DNA from: Clostridia bacterium
GTDB lineage: Bacteria > Bacillota > Clostridia > TANB77 > CAG-508
DNA: 64,000 nucleotides
Direction: 5' to 3'
Assembly: GCA_017934475.1 (NCBI GenBank)
Contig: JAGBJN010000004.1
Location: 65,783-129,782 of the forward strand
Every line of letters starts with the position of its first letter. The first letter of the stretch is position 1. The translations under genes and the position numbers were made by a program. A model generated the notes under the pieces. The model made no database searches, was not told the DNA's origin, and was given only the letters and a program-made list of their open reading frames with translations. Of the stretch, positions 36,125 to 44,204 are shown piece by piece.

Positions 36125-38068
36125 TTATAATGTAATATAATTATAATTAATATTTAATTCGTCTAACACTTCCCTTTCTCTGTCTGTACATGTAAAAATA
36201 ATTATTTGTTTATTATTAAATTCTTTATTTAAATAAGCTAAAATATTTTTTAATCTATTAGTATCATAATATGCAAAAGATTCATCAAGTACTATTGGCA
36301 TATTTTCCTTTGTAAGTTCATTTATACTTGCAAACCTTAATGATAAATATAATTGATCTATTGTTCCAACACTTAATCTTTGTGCTTCTATATATTCTCC
36401 ATTATCTTTTTCTACTATAATTCCTTCTTCATCGTTTATTTTAATATTTTTATATTTTCCATTTGATATTTTCTCTACATTTTGTGATAATTTTTTTGTA
36501 AACTCTGGTGTAACATTTTCTTTCATTTTTTTATAAGCATTTTCTAATAATTTTTTCGTTAGTTCTATTGCCTCATTTTGTTTTAATAATTCTTCTTCTT
36601 CTTCATTTAATTGCTCTAGTCTTTCTTCATTGCTTGCTAATTTTTCTAGTTTTGGAACGATACATTCTGTGTCCAGCTGTAATGTATGTAATTTTATTTT
36701 ATTATCATTATTTTTATTTATTAATTCATCTAATTCACTAATATCAACGCTATTAAAATTCTCAATTTTACCAAAATAATTATTTTTTATTTTTTCTAAT
36801 TTTATATTAAATTCAAAATTATTTTTTTCATTATTTTTTTCAATTTCTATTTTTTTATTTTCATTATTTTTTTTAAGTACTTCTATTTCAAAATCAACTT
36901 TATTTAACTCATCATTTAATTTCTTTATCTGGTCACGTATTGTATTGGTATTTTTATTATTTATTTTTAAAAATATAAATAATAGTAATATAAATAAACC
37001 ACTAAGTGCAGTAATTATAGTAATTACATCAATTTTAAATATTATAATATTTATTAAAAAAATAAATAAAGCTATTAATTCAGAAAAAATAAATAAATAA
37101 TTTATTTTTTTATTTTTCTTTTTTATCTGGTCACATATTGTATTAGTATTATTTTTTTCTTGATTCTTCATTACATCAACATTATTATTTATTTCTTTTT
37201 CTATTTTTATTTTTTTATTTTTTAATTCACTTATTTTTTCATTATTTTCTAGAATTATATTTTTATTAATATTATTTTTTTCTTTTTCAATATTTAATTC
37301 TTCATTTATTTTTTTTAATTCTTTTAAATAACTTATCTTATATTCTGTTTTTTCAAATTCTTTTTTTATAGTATTTTTTTCATCTTCTAATTCGTATTTT
37401 TTACTTTTAAATTCTTCTAATTCTCCTAATTCATCTTGTAATTCATATTTTTCTTCTTTAATTTTATTTATTGGTCTTTCTAATGTTCTTGATGTACCTA
37501 TTTCCTCAACCTGTTTTTTATTTAATTTTTCAATTGCTTTTTTATATGAAATATTATCACTACCTGAATTTGTATAATTTGCTATTTTCTGTATTAAAAC
37601 GTTTTGTTCATTTTGATTTAATACAACCTCTTGTTGCATTGAAACTAAACTTGATAAAAACATATTTTCATCAAGTCCTGTTTGCTCTGTAAAAAATTCA
37701 CTTCCTGTTGTTTTATCTATATTAAAGTTTTTAGAAATATCCTCTGCATTTTCATTATATATTTTCGGATTTTTTTTATTAAAATCTCTATATATTTCAT
37801 ATTTACTTTGGTCATCTAATGTATATACTATTTTTCCAGAAAAATCCGTTGTATTCCAAGGTTTATATCTATCATAGTCTGAAAAAACTTTTCCTCTTTT
37901 ATTTTTTGATATACCATAAAACATATCTATAATAAACTTCAATAATGTAGACTTACCACTTTCATTCTGACCATAAATAATATTTATTCCATCTTTAAAT
38001 TCTATATCTTTATTTTGTAAATTTCCAAATGCATTTACTCTTAATTTATTTATTTTCAATTTTTTCAC
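36125..38068 (-). CDS. SbcC/YhaN-like coiled-coil ATPase
   Basis: 647 residues, much shorter than SbcC. N-terminal ABC-type half with Walker A GQNESGKST (33-41), two long Lys/Glu/Asn-rich coiled-coil arms (about 190-310 and 385-500), and a C-terminal half with the signature RLSVGTIDQLYLSLR (about 563-577) and Walker B MPIVLDESFAYYD (about 588-600). Between the arms are two hydrophobic segments (about 325-375) instead of a zinc hook, as in Bacillus YhaN, so the protein is probably membrane-attached at the coil tip. It follows the phosphoesterase gene by 34 bases; together they should form a DNA-processing complex. A 29-base direct repeat flanks the membrane segments. Confidence 0.88.
   Translation of the reverse strand: MKKLKINKLRVNAFGNLQNKDIEFKDGINIIYGQNESGKSTLLKFIIDMFYGISKNKRGKVFSDYDRYKPWNTTDFSGKIVYTLDDQSKYEIYRDFNKKNPKIYNENAEDISKNFNIDKTTGSEFFTEQTGLDENMFLSSLVSMQQEVVLNQNEQNVLIQKIANYTNSGSDNISYKKAIEKLNKKQVEEIGTSRTLERPINKIKEEKYELQDELGELEEFKSKKYELEDEKNTIKKEFEKTEYKISYLKELKKINEELNIEKEKNNINKNIILENNEKISELKNKKIKIEKEINNNVDVMKNQEKNNTNTICDQIKKKNKKINYLFIFSELIALFIFLINIIIFKIDVITIITALSGLFILLLFIFLKINNKNTNTIRDQIKKLNDELNKVDFEIEVLKKNNENKKIEIEKNNEKNNFEFNIKLEKIKNNYFGKIENFNSVDISELDELINKNNDNKIKLHTLQLDTECIVPKLEKLASNEERLEQLNEEEEELLKQNEAIELTKKLLENAYKKMKENVTPEFTKKLSQNVEKISNGKYKNIKINDEEGIIVEKDNGEYIEAQRLSVGTIDQLYLSLRFASINELTKENMPIVLDESFAYYDTNRLKNILAYLNKEFNNKQIIIFTCTDREREVLDELNINYNYITL
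36924..37150. repeat. Pair of 29-base direct repeats inside the YhaN-like gene
   Basis: Copies at 36924-36952 and 37122-37150 differ at two positions and encode NTNTI(R/C)DQIKK on each side of the membrane-hairpin segment. The 198-base spacing is a multiple of three, so deletion between copies would keep the frame. Confidence 0.8.
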
Positions 38069-38102
38069 CTTTCATTAATTTACATTTTAATTAAATAAAA
38101 TA

Positions 38103-39161
38103 TTATGATAAAATATCTAATCCTATTTCTGCGACCTTTTCTAATAATTCACTATCATTATTTTTCATTTCATTTAAGATTTCTTTTGCAAATAATCCCT
38201 TTAATGTATAATCATTTGCTATTTCATTTAGGTCATATGCTATTTTTGTTTTATCTTTTATTTTTATAATATTTTTATTTTGAATTAATTTATATATTTT
38301 ATATATATCTATTTCGAAATTTCTTTTTCCTACAAATATAACTTTATATAATTTATTTTCTTCAAAATATTTTTCATTTAGCTTTTCAATTAATTCTTCT
38401 AATAAAGTCATGTCAGAAACATCTAATTCTTCTTCTATTAATTCTTTTTCATCTAATATAATAAATTCTAGATTTAAACTTCCTTTCTCTATATTACCCA
38501 CAACCATACCATGCTCTCCTAATTCATCAAATCCAAGTGAAAGCATTGATCCTGGATAAACAATATTGTTATCTAATTTTCTTTTATGAATATGTCCTAA
38601 TGCAACATAGTCAAATCCTTTTTCTTTAAACATCTTTTCTGATATTACATTATAGTTTTTTTCATCATTTCTTGCCCCAGCTAAACTTGAATGCATTATT
38701 AAAATATTTAATTTATCCTTATTTTCTAATTCAAACTCATTAAATCCAGAATTATAACAATAAAAATCATCAAACCCAAATCCATAAATATTTGCATCTT
38801 CAGTTTCAATTTTTTCAAGTCGAGAATTAAATATTTTTACATTATCAGCCCATTTATATTTGTTATAATATGAATTCAAAAGATATGGATCATGGTTTCC
38901 TGGTGTTATAAATATTTTTGTATTAGGGATTTCCTTAAATAAATTATTTATGTATTCTATTGTACTTTCTCTTATATATTCATGTTCATATAAATCTCCC
39001 GCAATAAATAAATATGGAATTTCATTTTCTTTGATATATTCAATCATTTTTTTAAAAGCTTTTCTTTGATCTATTCTTCTAATTTCGCCCATATCAGCTC
39101 TATTACTTAATAAAGTAAATGGCATATCAAAATGGATATCTGCTACATGTACAAATTTCAT
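38103..39161 (-). CDS. SbcD/YhaO-like metallophosphoesterase (DNA exonuclease)
   Basis: 352 residues. Calcineurin-like metal motifs: ADIHFD (7-12), GDLYEHE (about 54-60), GNHDPY (about 92-97), MHSSL and GHIHKRK. A C-terminal cap of about 100 residues follows. By family it is the nuclease partner of SbcC/Rad50-type ATPases, and the ATPase gene follows in the same transcript. Promoter and AAGGAG site are clear. It is more like YhaO than SbcD in pairing with a membrane-type YhaN. Confidence 0.9.
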   Translation of the reverse strand: MKFVHVADIHFDMPFTLLSNRADMGEIRRIDQRKAFKKMIEYIKENEIPYLFIAGDLYEHEYIRESTIEYINNLFKEIPNTKIFITPGNHDPYLLNSYYNKYKWADNVKIFNSRLEKIETEDANIYGFGFDDFYCYNSGFNEFELENKDKLNILIMHSSLAGARNDEKNYNVISEKMFKEKGFDYVALGHIHKRKLDNNIVYPGSMLSLGFDELGEHGMVVGNIEKGSLNLEFIILDEKELIEEELDVSDMTLLEELIEKLNEKYFEENKLYKVIFVGKRNFEIDIYKIYKLIQNKNIIKIKDKTKIAYDLNEIANDYTLKGLFAKEILNEMKNNDSELLEKVAEIGLDILS

Positions 39162-39190
39162 CTTTATTCTCCTTATAATATAGTACTTGG

Positions 39191-39219
39191 ATTATATAAG
39201 AAAATAAGTCAAAAGTCAA
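39191..39219 (-). promoter_or_regulatory. Promoter of the YhaO/YhaN-like operon
   Basis: TTGACT (39214-39219), 17-base spacer, TATAAT (39191-39196) on the minus strand; short leader with AAGGAG before the ATG at 39161. Confidence 0.75.
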
Positions 39220-39253
39220 TATATTTTAAAACATTTGTTTTGTTTTTAATCAC

Positions 39254-39277
39254 TAAAAAAAGAGGTTGCCCTCTTTC
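39254..39277 (-). terminator. Terminator of the VirD4 cassette
   Basis: Stem AAAGAGG/CCTCTTT with a 4-base loop, directly after the stop at 39279, followed on the minus strand by a T-run. Confidence 0.8.
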
Positions 39278-39278
39278 T

Positions 39279-41309
39279 TTAATCTTCGTCCATTGGTCCA
39301 AATAATTCATCAAACTTTGCTTCTAATTCTTTTTGAATATCTTCAGTAAATACTTGATTTTCTACTTTGGCTCTAGTAGGCTTCTTCTCAGCTTTTTCTT
39401 CATCATCAAAATCAAATAAATCTACTGTTTCATTATCATTATCCTTTAAAGTATTAACCTCTTTTATTTCTTCTGGTTTATTCTCATCTAATTCATCTTC
39501 AAATAAATCATCTAAAGATTCAACTTTTAAATCTTCTTTTTCTTTTTGACCATTTTCTGGTACATATGGATTATAAGGATTATATTTTCTCCATTCTCCT
39601 CTAACACCTGCATCAAAATTATTATGGTCTAATTTTTCTCTACTTAGTTCACTATACATTTTTTTATCTTCGAAGAAATAGAATTTTCTTGCTTTTACTG
39701 GCTTTATACCCTTCTCATAAATAATACAATCATTATTATCCATTCTTCTTAATTCATCAGGTGTCATTAAAGCTCTTCCCATTATTTGATCCGAGTAATT
39801 ATATCCTTGTTTATGAAAATGTTTATCTTTATTAGTTCCCTTATTCTCCCTTGAAATAGTCTTTTCACCTAGCGCCTTAGAAAAATATTCAACTGTTTTA
39901 TATGAGTTACTTCCTAAAAATACATGAGTATCACAGTTACCCATAATTGTTTCATATGATTTTTCATAAACTGCTTCTAATTGATCTAAGTTTTGTAGAA
40001 TTACACTAAATTGAATTCCTCTACTTCTTGAAGTTGAAATTTTCTTATCAAAATCTGGTATTCTACCAATATTAGCAAACTCGTCTAATATAAAGAATAC
40101 TGGTACTTGCAATCTTCCACCATTTAAATCTGCATAATTATATAATTGCTGAATCATTTGAGAGAAGAAAATTGTAAGTAAGAAATCATATGCCGTATGT
40201 GTATCTGATGAAATAACATATACTGCTGTTTTTTTGCTTCCTATATCTTCAAAATTTATTGTATCTGTTGATGTAACTTCTGCTATATCTTTTGAATCAA
40301 ACTTACCAAGTTTTGATTGAAGCGAACTTAGTATTGATCCATATGTTTTTTCCGGTGCTATTTCAATTGATTTGTAATACATTCTCGCTGGATGGTCATA
40401 AGGTAACTGATTTATCAATTCTGTAAGTAAATTACTTCCTCCATTAGAGTTAGCTGCCCTTACAAGTTCTGAACAACTTGCTAAATTTTGTTCTTCTTCT
40501 GGCCTTGTAGCGATTAAATAATATATTAAAGCTTTTAATAGCATTTCAGCCATATCATCCCAATATGGATCAGATTTTGACTCTGAACTTTGTCCTTTAA
40601 CAACAGTGTTTGCGATAACGTCAACATCTAATTCACTTGAAACGTGCATTAACGGATTATATCCATCACTATTTGCCGGATTTACTAAATTTAAAACTTT
40701 TACATCATAACCATGTGCTTTTAAATACCCTGCTGTATCATCATAAAGTTCACCTTTTGGATCAGTAAACACATAAGATCCAAGCATTTGATATGCATTT
40801 GGCTTTGAATAAGATGCTGATTTACCAGAACCAGAACCTCCGACTATAAGAGTATTTATATTTCCTCTTTTATCTATAGGCAAGTAATTATCTTTTGCAA
40901 GTATAATTCCTTTATTTTTACTTAATACAGTATATTGTTCTCCTCTTACACTCCAATCGCTAGATCCATGTTCTTTGTCATAGTAATCGCCCTTTGGTTT
41001 TGTTTTCTTATACCCATATATTGTTAAAACTATTGCTAAAATAGAATAAGGAATTAAAGCCTTTAGGAAAAACACAATCGCATTTCCATTACCAAACATT
41101 CTAAAGAATGAAGTAAAACTTGTAGTTTCGGCAATAAATCCTTCTAAAAAAGTATATGTTGGGTTTTGAGTACCCTGAGCAGCACCTGATGCTGACATTG
41201 CGATAGGTGCTAAAAGAAATATTGCAACTGCAATCCAAAATATTGCAATTACAATTAAGAATTTCTTATTTTGTACTATTGATTTTTTGGTATCATCTAC
41301 AACTTTCAT
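39279..41309 (-). CDS. VirD4/TraG-type coupling ATPase (CD1115-like)
   Basis: 676 residues. Two N-terminal membrane helices (about 17-38 and 77-98) lead into a cytosolic ATPase domain with Walker A GGSGSGKS (157-164) and Walker B ILDEFANIG (407-415), followed by TSRSRGIQFSVILQN. The acidic C-terminal tail (about 580-676) is rich in Glu, Asp and Lys. Such proteins bring DNA-protein substrates to a type IV secretion channel. It is last in a three-gene unit with its own promoter. No relaxase, VirB4, VirB6 or integrase is in the window, so the protein is an orphan here. It may serve a conjugative element elsewhere or have another substrate. Confidence 0.9.
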   Translation of the reverse strand: MKVVDDTKKSIVQNKKFLIVIAIFWIAVAIFLLAPIAMSASGAAQGTQNPTYTFLEGFIAETTSFTSFFRMFGNGNAIVFFLKALIPYSILAIVLTIYGYKKTKPKGDYYDKEHGSSDWSVRGEQYTVLSKNKGIILAKDNYLPIDKRGNINTLIVGGSGSGKSASYSKPNAYQMLGSYVFTDPKGELYDDTAGYLKAHGYDVKVLNLVNPANSDGYNPLMHVSSELDVDVIANTVVKGQSSESKSDPYWDDMAEMLLKALIYYLIATRPEEEQNLASCSELVRAANSNGGSNLLTELINQLPYDHPARMYYKSIEIAPEKTYGSILSSLQSKLGKFDSKDIAEVTSTDTINFEDIGSKKTAVYVISSDTHTAYDFLLTIFFSQMIQQLYNYADLNGGRLQVPVFFILDEFANIGRIPDFDKKISTSRSRGIQFSVILQNLDQLEAVYEKSYETIMGNCDTHVFLGSNSYKTVEYFSKALGEKTISRENKGTNKDKHFHKQGYNYSDQIMGRALMTPDELRRMDNNDCIIYEKGIKPVKARKFYFFEDKKMYSELSREKLDHNNFDAGVRGEWRKYNPYNPYVPENGQKEKEDLKVESLDDLFEDELDENKPEEIKEVNTLKDNDNETVDLFDFDDEEKAEKKPTRAKVENQVFTEDIQKELEAKFDELFGPMDED

Positions 41310-41340
41310 AGTATTCCACCTTTTCTTTTGTTATATTATT

Positions 41341-41595
41341 TTATCTTTCTTCTTCTCTTACATGAGTTCTTCTATTAGCTCTAAGTTCATTTAATTCTTC
41401 CATTTGTTCTTTACTTAAGTTGTTTCCTTCTATTAATTTTATAGTAGTAAATTCGCCTTCTTTTATACTATTTATAAGTTCATCAAGTGATATTGCTTGC
41501 TTTGGTGGCATTTCAACTTTTCCATTCTCTAATGGGCTTGCATCTCCACCTACAACGCTTGCATATTTTTTTGAATCACCATTTGTTTGACTCAT
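41341..41595 (-). CDS. Small acidic protein in the VirD4 cassette, unknown
   Basis: 84 residues, hydrophilic, no membrane helix. The middle reads PPKQAISLDELINSIKEGEF and the C-terminus is helical and charged (EQMEELNELRANRRTHVREE). No family recognised. It lies 31 bases upstream of the VirD4 gene and 16 bases downstream of the 171-residue gene, so it is translated from the same transcript. I chose the ATG at 41595 because GGAGG lies 9 bases before it; a TTG at 41601 is too close to that site. Confidence 0.7.
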   Translation of the reverse strand: MSQTNGDSKKYASVVGGDASPLENGKVEMPPKQAISLDELINSIKEGEFTTIKLIEGNNLSKEQMEELNELRANRRTHVREEER

Positions 41596-41611
41596 TTTCA
41601 ACTTCCTCCTC

Positions 41612-42127
41612 TTAGTCTTTCTTATCTCTTATTTCAAAAGCGAAATAAGACTTGTATGGTTTTAATTTACATTTTCCTTTAACTTCATTTGTTTTTTCAT
41701 CCATATACAATGTTGGTTTAATTTCTTCTGTTGTTTCTGGATCAATTATTGATATAGGCCTTTTTAAATTAGGCGTATATTGGAATTCTTTATATACTTC
41801 GCTTTCAGAATATAAAGTATTAAATTTTACTGGTACTGGTTTTTTAGAAATTTTTATTCTATCGTCTTCTAAAATTCCCATATTAACAACTACCCTTTCT
41901 TTTCCAAAAGAAAGAAATAATAATTGTTCTTCAATTTCTGGCTCATCAATAAAGAAGGTTTTTCTTTTCAAGTCACCCTTTAATTCTTCTGTAAATAGTA
42001 ACCTTTCTACTGTATACTTTGGATATTCATTTAAATATTCTTTAGCTGTTTTATTAATTCTATATATAACAGTGTTAACTCCTTCTCGGTCTGTTATACT
42101 AAAGTGCTTGCCTTGTATACTTTCCAT
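41612..42127 (-). CDS. Uncharacterised protein, first gene of the VirD4 cassette
   Basis: 171 residues, soluble, mostly beta strand by pattern, with a middle stretch LLFLSFGKERVVVNMGIL. No known family recognised. The start at 42127 is preceded by AAGGAG; the ATG at 42151 would put that site inside the gene. It is first in the transcript that carries the 84-residue protein and the VirD4-like ATPase, and a perfect promoter precedes it. The shared operon suggests that it is a partner or substrate adaptor of the coupling ATPase. Confidence 0.7.
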   Translation of the reverse strand: MESIQGKHFSITDREGVNTVIYRINKTAKEYLNEYPKYTVERLLFTEELKGDLKRKTFFIDEPEIEEQLLFLSFGKERVVVNMGILEDDRIKISKKPVPVKFNTLYSESEVYKEFQYTPNLKRPISIIDPETTEEIKPTLYMDEKTNEVKGKCKLKPYKSYFAFEIRDKKD

Positions 42128-42189
42128 ATTTTTCTCCTTCCTATGAACCAATATTTATCATAGTTTTTCTTTTGTAATGACCATACATA

Positions 42190-42218
42190 ATTATATTATA
42201 TAATTATCCATTTGTCAA
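42190..42218 (-). promoter_or_regulatory. Promoter of the VirD4 cassette, overlapping the dnaJ-like stop
   Basis: Perfect TTGACA (42213-42218) and perfect TATAAT (42190-42195) with a 17-base spacer on the minus strand. The -35 includes the stop codon of the upstream DnaJ-like gene. Confidence 0.8.
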
Positions 42219-43093
42219 TTTTCCTTGTTTTTTGGTTCTGTTATTTCTTTTAATTTATTATATAATTCAAGTTCATCTTTTGATGGTTTTTTAGGTACTA
42301 CAATTTTTATTTCTGCAACTAGTTTTCCTCTTCCACCTTTTCCATCCTTATAGCCTTTATTATCTAATTTTAACTTTTCTCCACTGCATATACCTTGTGG
42401 TACATGAATAATACATTCCTCATCAATTGCTTCTATCCTTTTTTTAGTTCCAAGTACAGCTTCCCATGGAGTAATTTCCAAATCTGTATATATGTCATAA
42501 CCTTTTAATCTGTATTTTTTATCATTTATTATATTCATTTTTATTAATAAGTCACCATTTTTCCCACCATTAACTCCTCGTTTTCCTTGACCTATCAATC
42601 GTATCTTTTCACCATTTCTAATTCCAGCAGGTATCTTTATAGAGAAATTCTTCATTTTCCCGTCTATTGCTCTAAGTGAAATTTTTTTGTTTGTACCATA
42701 AAAAGCTTCTTCTATTTTTAATTCGATTTCTGTTTCTATATTTTCACCCTTTACAGACTTGCTTTTTTCCTGCTTTACTACCTTTTTTTGCTCTCTGTTT
42801 ATACCAAATAGCAAATTTAGAATTCCTGATTTTTTTTCTCTTTCTCCTGATTGCTTATTTAGTTTTTTACCTACATACGAATACCATATTCTATCATATT
42901 TTCTTCTTGATTTATTATCAGTAAGTATTCTATATGCTTCATTTATATCTTTAAATCTTTCTTCTGCTTCTTTTCCAGAATTAACATCAGGGTGATATTT
43001 TTTTGCTTGCTCTCTAAAAGCTATTTTTATTTGTTCAATATCTACCTTATTTGTTTCTAACCCTAGTATCTTATAATAATCTTTGAATATCAT
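42215..43093 (-). CDS. DnaJ/CbpA-type co-chaperone without zinc domain
   Basis: 292 residues. J domain at 4-70 with HPD at 34-36, then a basic linker (about 75-115) and a C-terminal substrate-binding region (about 118-285) with GTNKKISLRAIDGK, IPAGIRNGEKIRLIGQGKRG and a second IPAG-like HVPQGICSGEKLKL. The four CxxCxGxG zinc repeats of DnaJ are absent, so it is a class II (CbpA-like) J protein that stimulates a DnaK partner. dnaK and grpE are not in the window. The gene sits between the acidic 259-residue protein and the VirD4 cassette with no terminator on the downstream side. Confidence 0.9.
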   Translation of the reverse strand: MIFKDYYKILGLETNKVDIEQIKIAFREQAKKYHPDVNSGKEAEERFKDINEAYRILTDNKSRRKYDRIWYSYVGKKLNKQSGEREKKSGILNLLFGINREQKKVVKQEKSKSVKGENIETEIELKIEEAFYGTNKKISLRAIDGKMKNFSIKIPAGIRNGEKIRLIGQGKRGVNGGKNGDLLIKMNIINDKKYRLKGYDIYTDLEITPWEAVLGTKKRIEAIDEECIIHVPQGICSGEKLKLDNKGYKDGKGGRGKLVAEIKIVVPKKPSKDELELYNKLKEITEPKNKEN

Positions 43094-43174
43094 TTAACAT
43101 CCTCCACATTCATGGTGAGCATATTATATCATATATTCTTTTTTAGGGAAAGAGGGATTTGATAATTTTTCAAA

Positions 43175-43209
43175 AAAAAAATCACACTAAAAATTTAGTG
43201 TGATTTTTT
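43175..43209 (-). terminator. Terminator of the 43210 gene
   Basis: Stem ATCACACTAAA/TTTAGTGTGAT with a 2-base loop and long A and T runs, directly after the stop. Confidence 0.9.
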
Positions 43210-43989
43210 CTATTCTATAACATCTTCTTCTAATGACTTTTCTGGATCTTTTTGTATCTCTTCTAACTTTTTAACTGTTCCTTCAGAAAAATCTTTTTGT
43301 TCTTCATATGAAAATCCCTCTTGATCTTTAACACTAAGACTATTTCTAAAATCATTTCCTTTTGAATTATTATTTTGTTCTTTTTCCGCTTTTTCTAAAT
43401 CTTCTTCTATATTTTTATATTCAGTAACAGTTTCTTTAATTAACTCATCTTTATCTGTTCTAAGCATTGCATAAATAACATTTCCTTGTTTTTCCTCAAT
43501 TCCTTCAATTTTTTGATCTATTCTATCACTAATATATTGTATATCTTCATCTTTAAATCCTTCTGATTTAGCAATGCTTGTTATATGTTCTTTAATTTCT
43601 GTTAAATCACTTTTTAATTGATCCACAACTTTTTGTGTATCATCTGCTGTACTTTTACCATCTACATTTTCAGTTTTTGAAAAAGCATTATAATCTAATT
43701 CCTCATATTTGTTTGGATTTTTAGATTCTTCTTGTTCAAGTATTTCTTTATCAATGCAATCAACAATAAAACTTGATCTTTCTTTCATTATTTCATAATT
43801 AGAATTTGTATTTTCTTCGATTATTTCATTAATCTTATCATAATTTACAGGTATACCATTTGATGCACAAAAATCTTTTACTTCTTGAAAAACTTCTTCA
43901 ACTATATTCGCTGTTTTTTCTGTTGTTCCATTAATATGATCTATTATTTTGTCATTCATTTTTATCATTAATTTATCCAATTTTTCCAT
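43210..43989 (-). CDS. Acidic coiled-coil protein, unknown
   Basis: 259 residues, highly charged, no signal peptide or membrane helix. The pattern is helical with coiled-coil-like heptads (about 115-220). The C-terminal 40 residues are strongly acidic (EEVEK/EEQKD/EDVIE type). No family recognised. It is transcribed alone: TTGACA/TATAAT promoter upstream, GGAGG before the ATG, terminator after the stop. It is close to the VirD4 cassette, but the terminator at 43175 argues against a shared transcript. Confidence 0.7.
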   Translation of the reverse strand: MEKLDKLMIKMNDKIIDHINGTTEKTANIVEEVFQEVKDFCASNGIPVNYDKINEIIEENTNSNYEIMKERSSFIVDCIDKEILEQEESKNPNKYEELDYNAFSKTENVDGKSTADDTQKVVDQLKSDLTEIKEHITSIAKSEGFKDEDIQYISDRIDQKIEGIEEKQGNVIYAMLRTDKDELIKETVTEYKNIEEDLEKAEKEQNNNSKGNDFRNSLSVKDQEGFSYEEQKDFSEGTVKKLEEIQKDPEKSLEEDVIE

Positions 43990-44030
43990 TGTACTTTCCT
44001 CCTTTTTTTCTTAAGCATTACTATACTATA

Positions 44031-44060
44031 ATTATACCCTTTTTTTAGCATTGTTGTCAA
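44031..44060 (-). promoter_or_regulatory. Promoter of the 43210 gene
   Basis: Perfect TTGACA (44055-44060), 18-base spacer, perfect TATAAT (44031-44036) on the minus strand. Confidence 0.8.
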
Positions 44061-44118
44061 ATAAGTATCGAAGAGAAAACATGAAGTCGCAAATTGCAGC
44101 ATAAAAAAATTTTTTCTA

Positions 44119-44147
44119 TTGAAAAATTATTGCTTTATTGATATATT
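44119..44147 (+). promoter_or_regulatory. Candidate promoter of the InlB-repeat protein gene
   Basis: TTGAAA (44119-44124), 17-base spacer, TATATT (44142-44147), about 58 bases before the start at 44205. Confidence 0.55.
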
Positions 44148-44204
44148 ATTATTTGGTTATATTAAAACAAAGGATATTAAAGTTATAAATAGGAGATAAA
44201 ATAT

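Noticed and set aside
39279-44060. Complete conjugative element
   Set aside because: Only the coupling protein is present; no relaxase, VirB4, integrase, attachment repeats or origin of transfer could be found.
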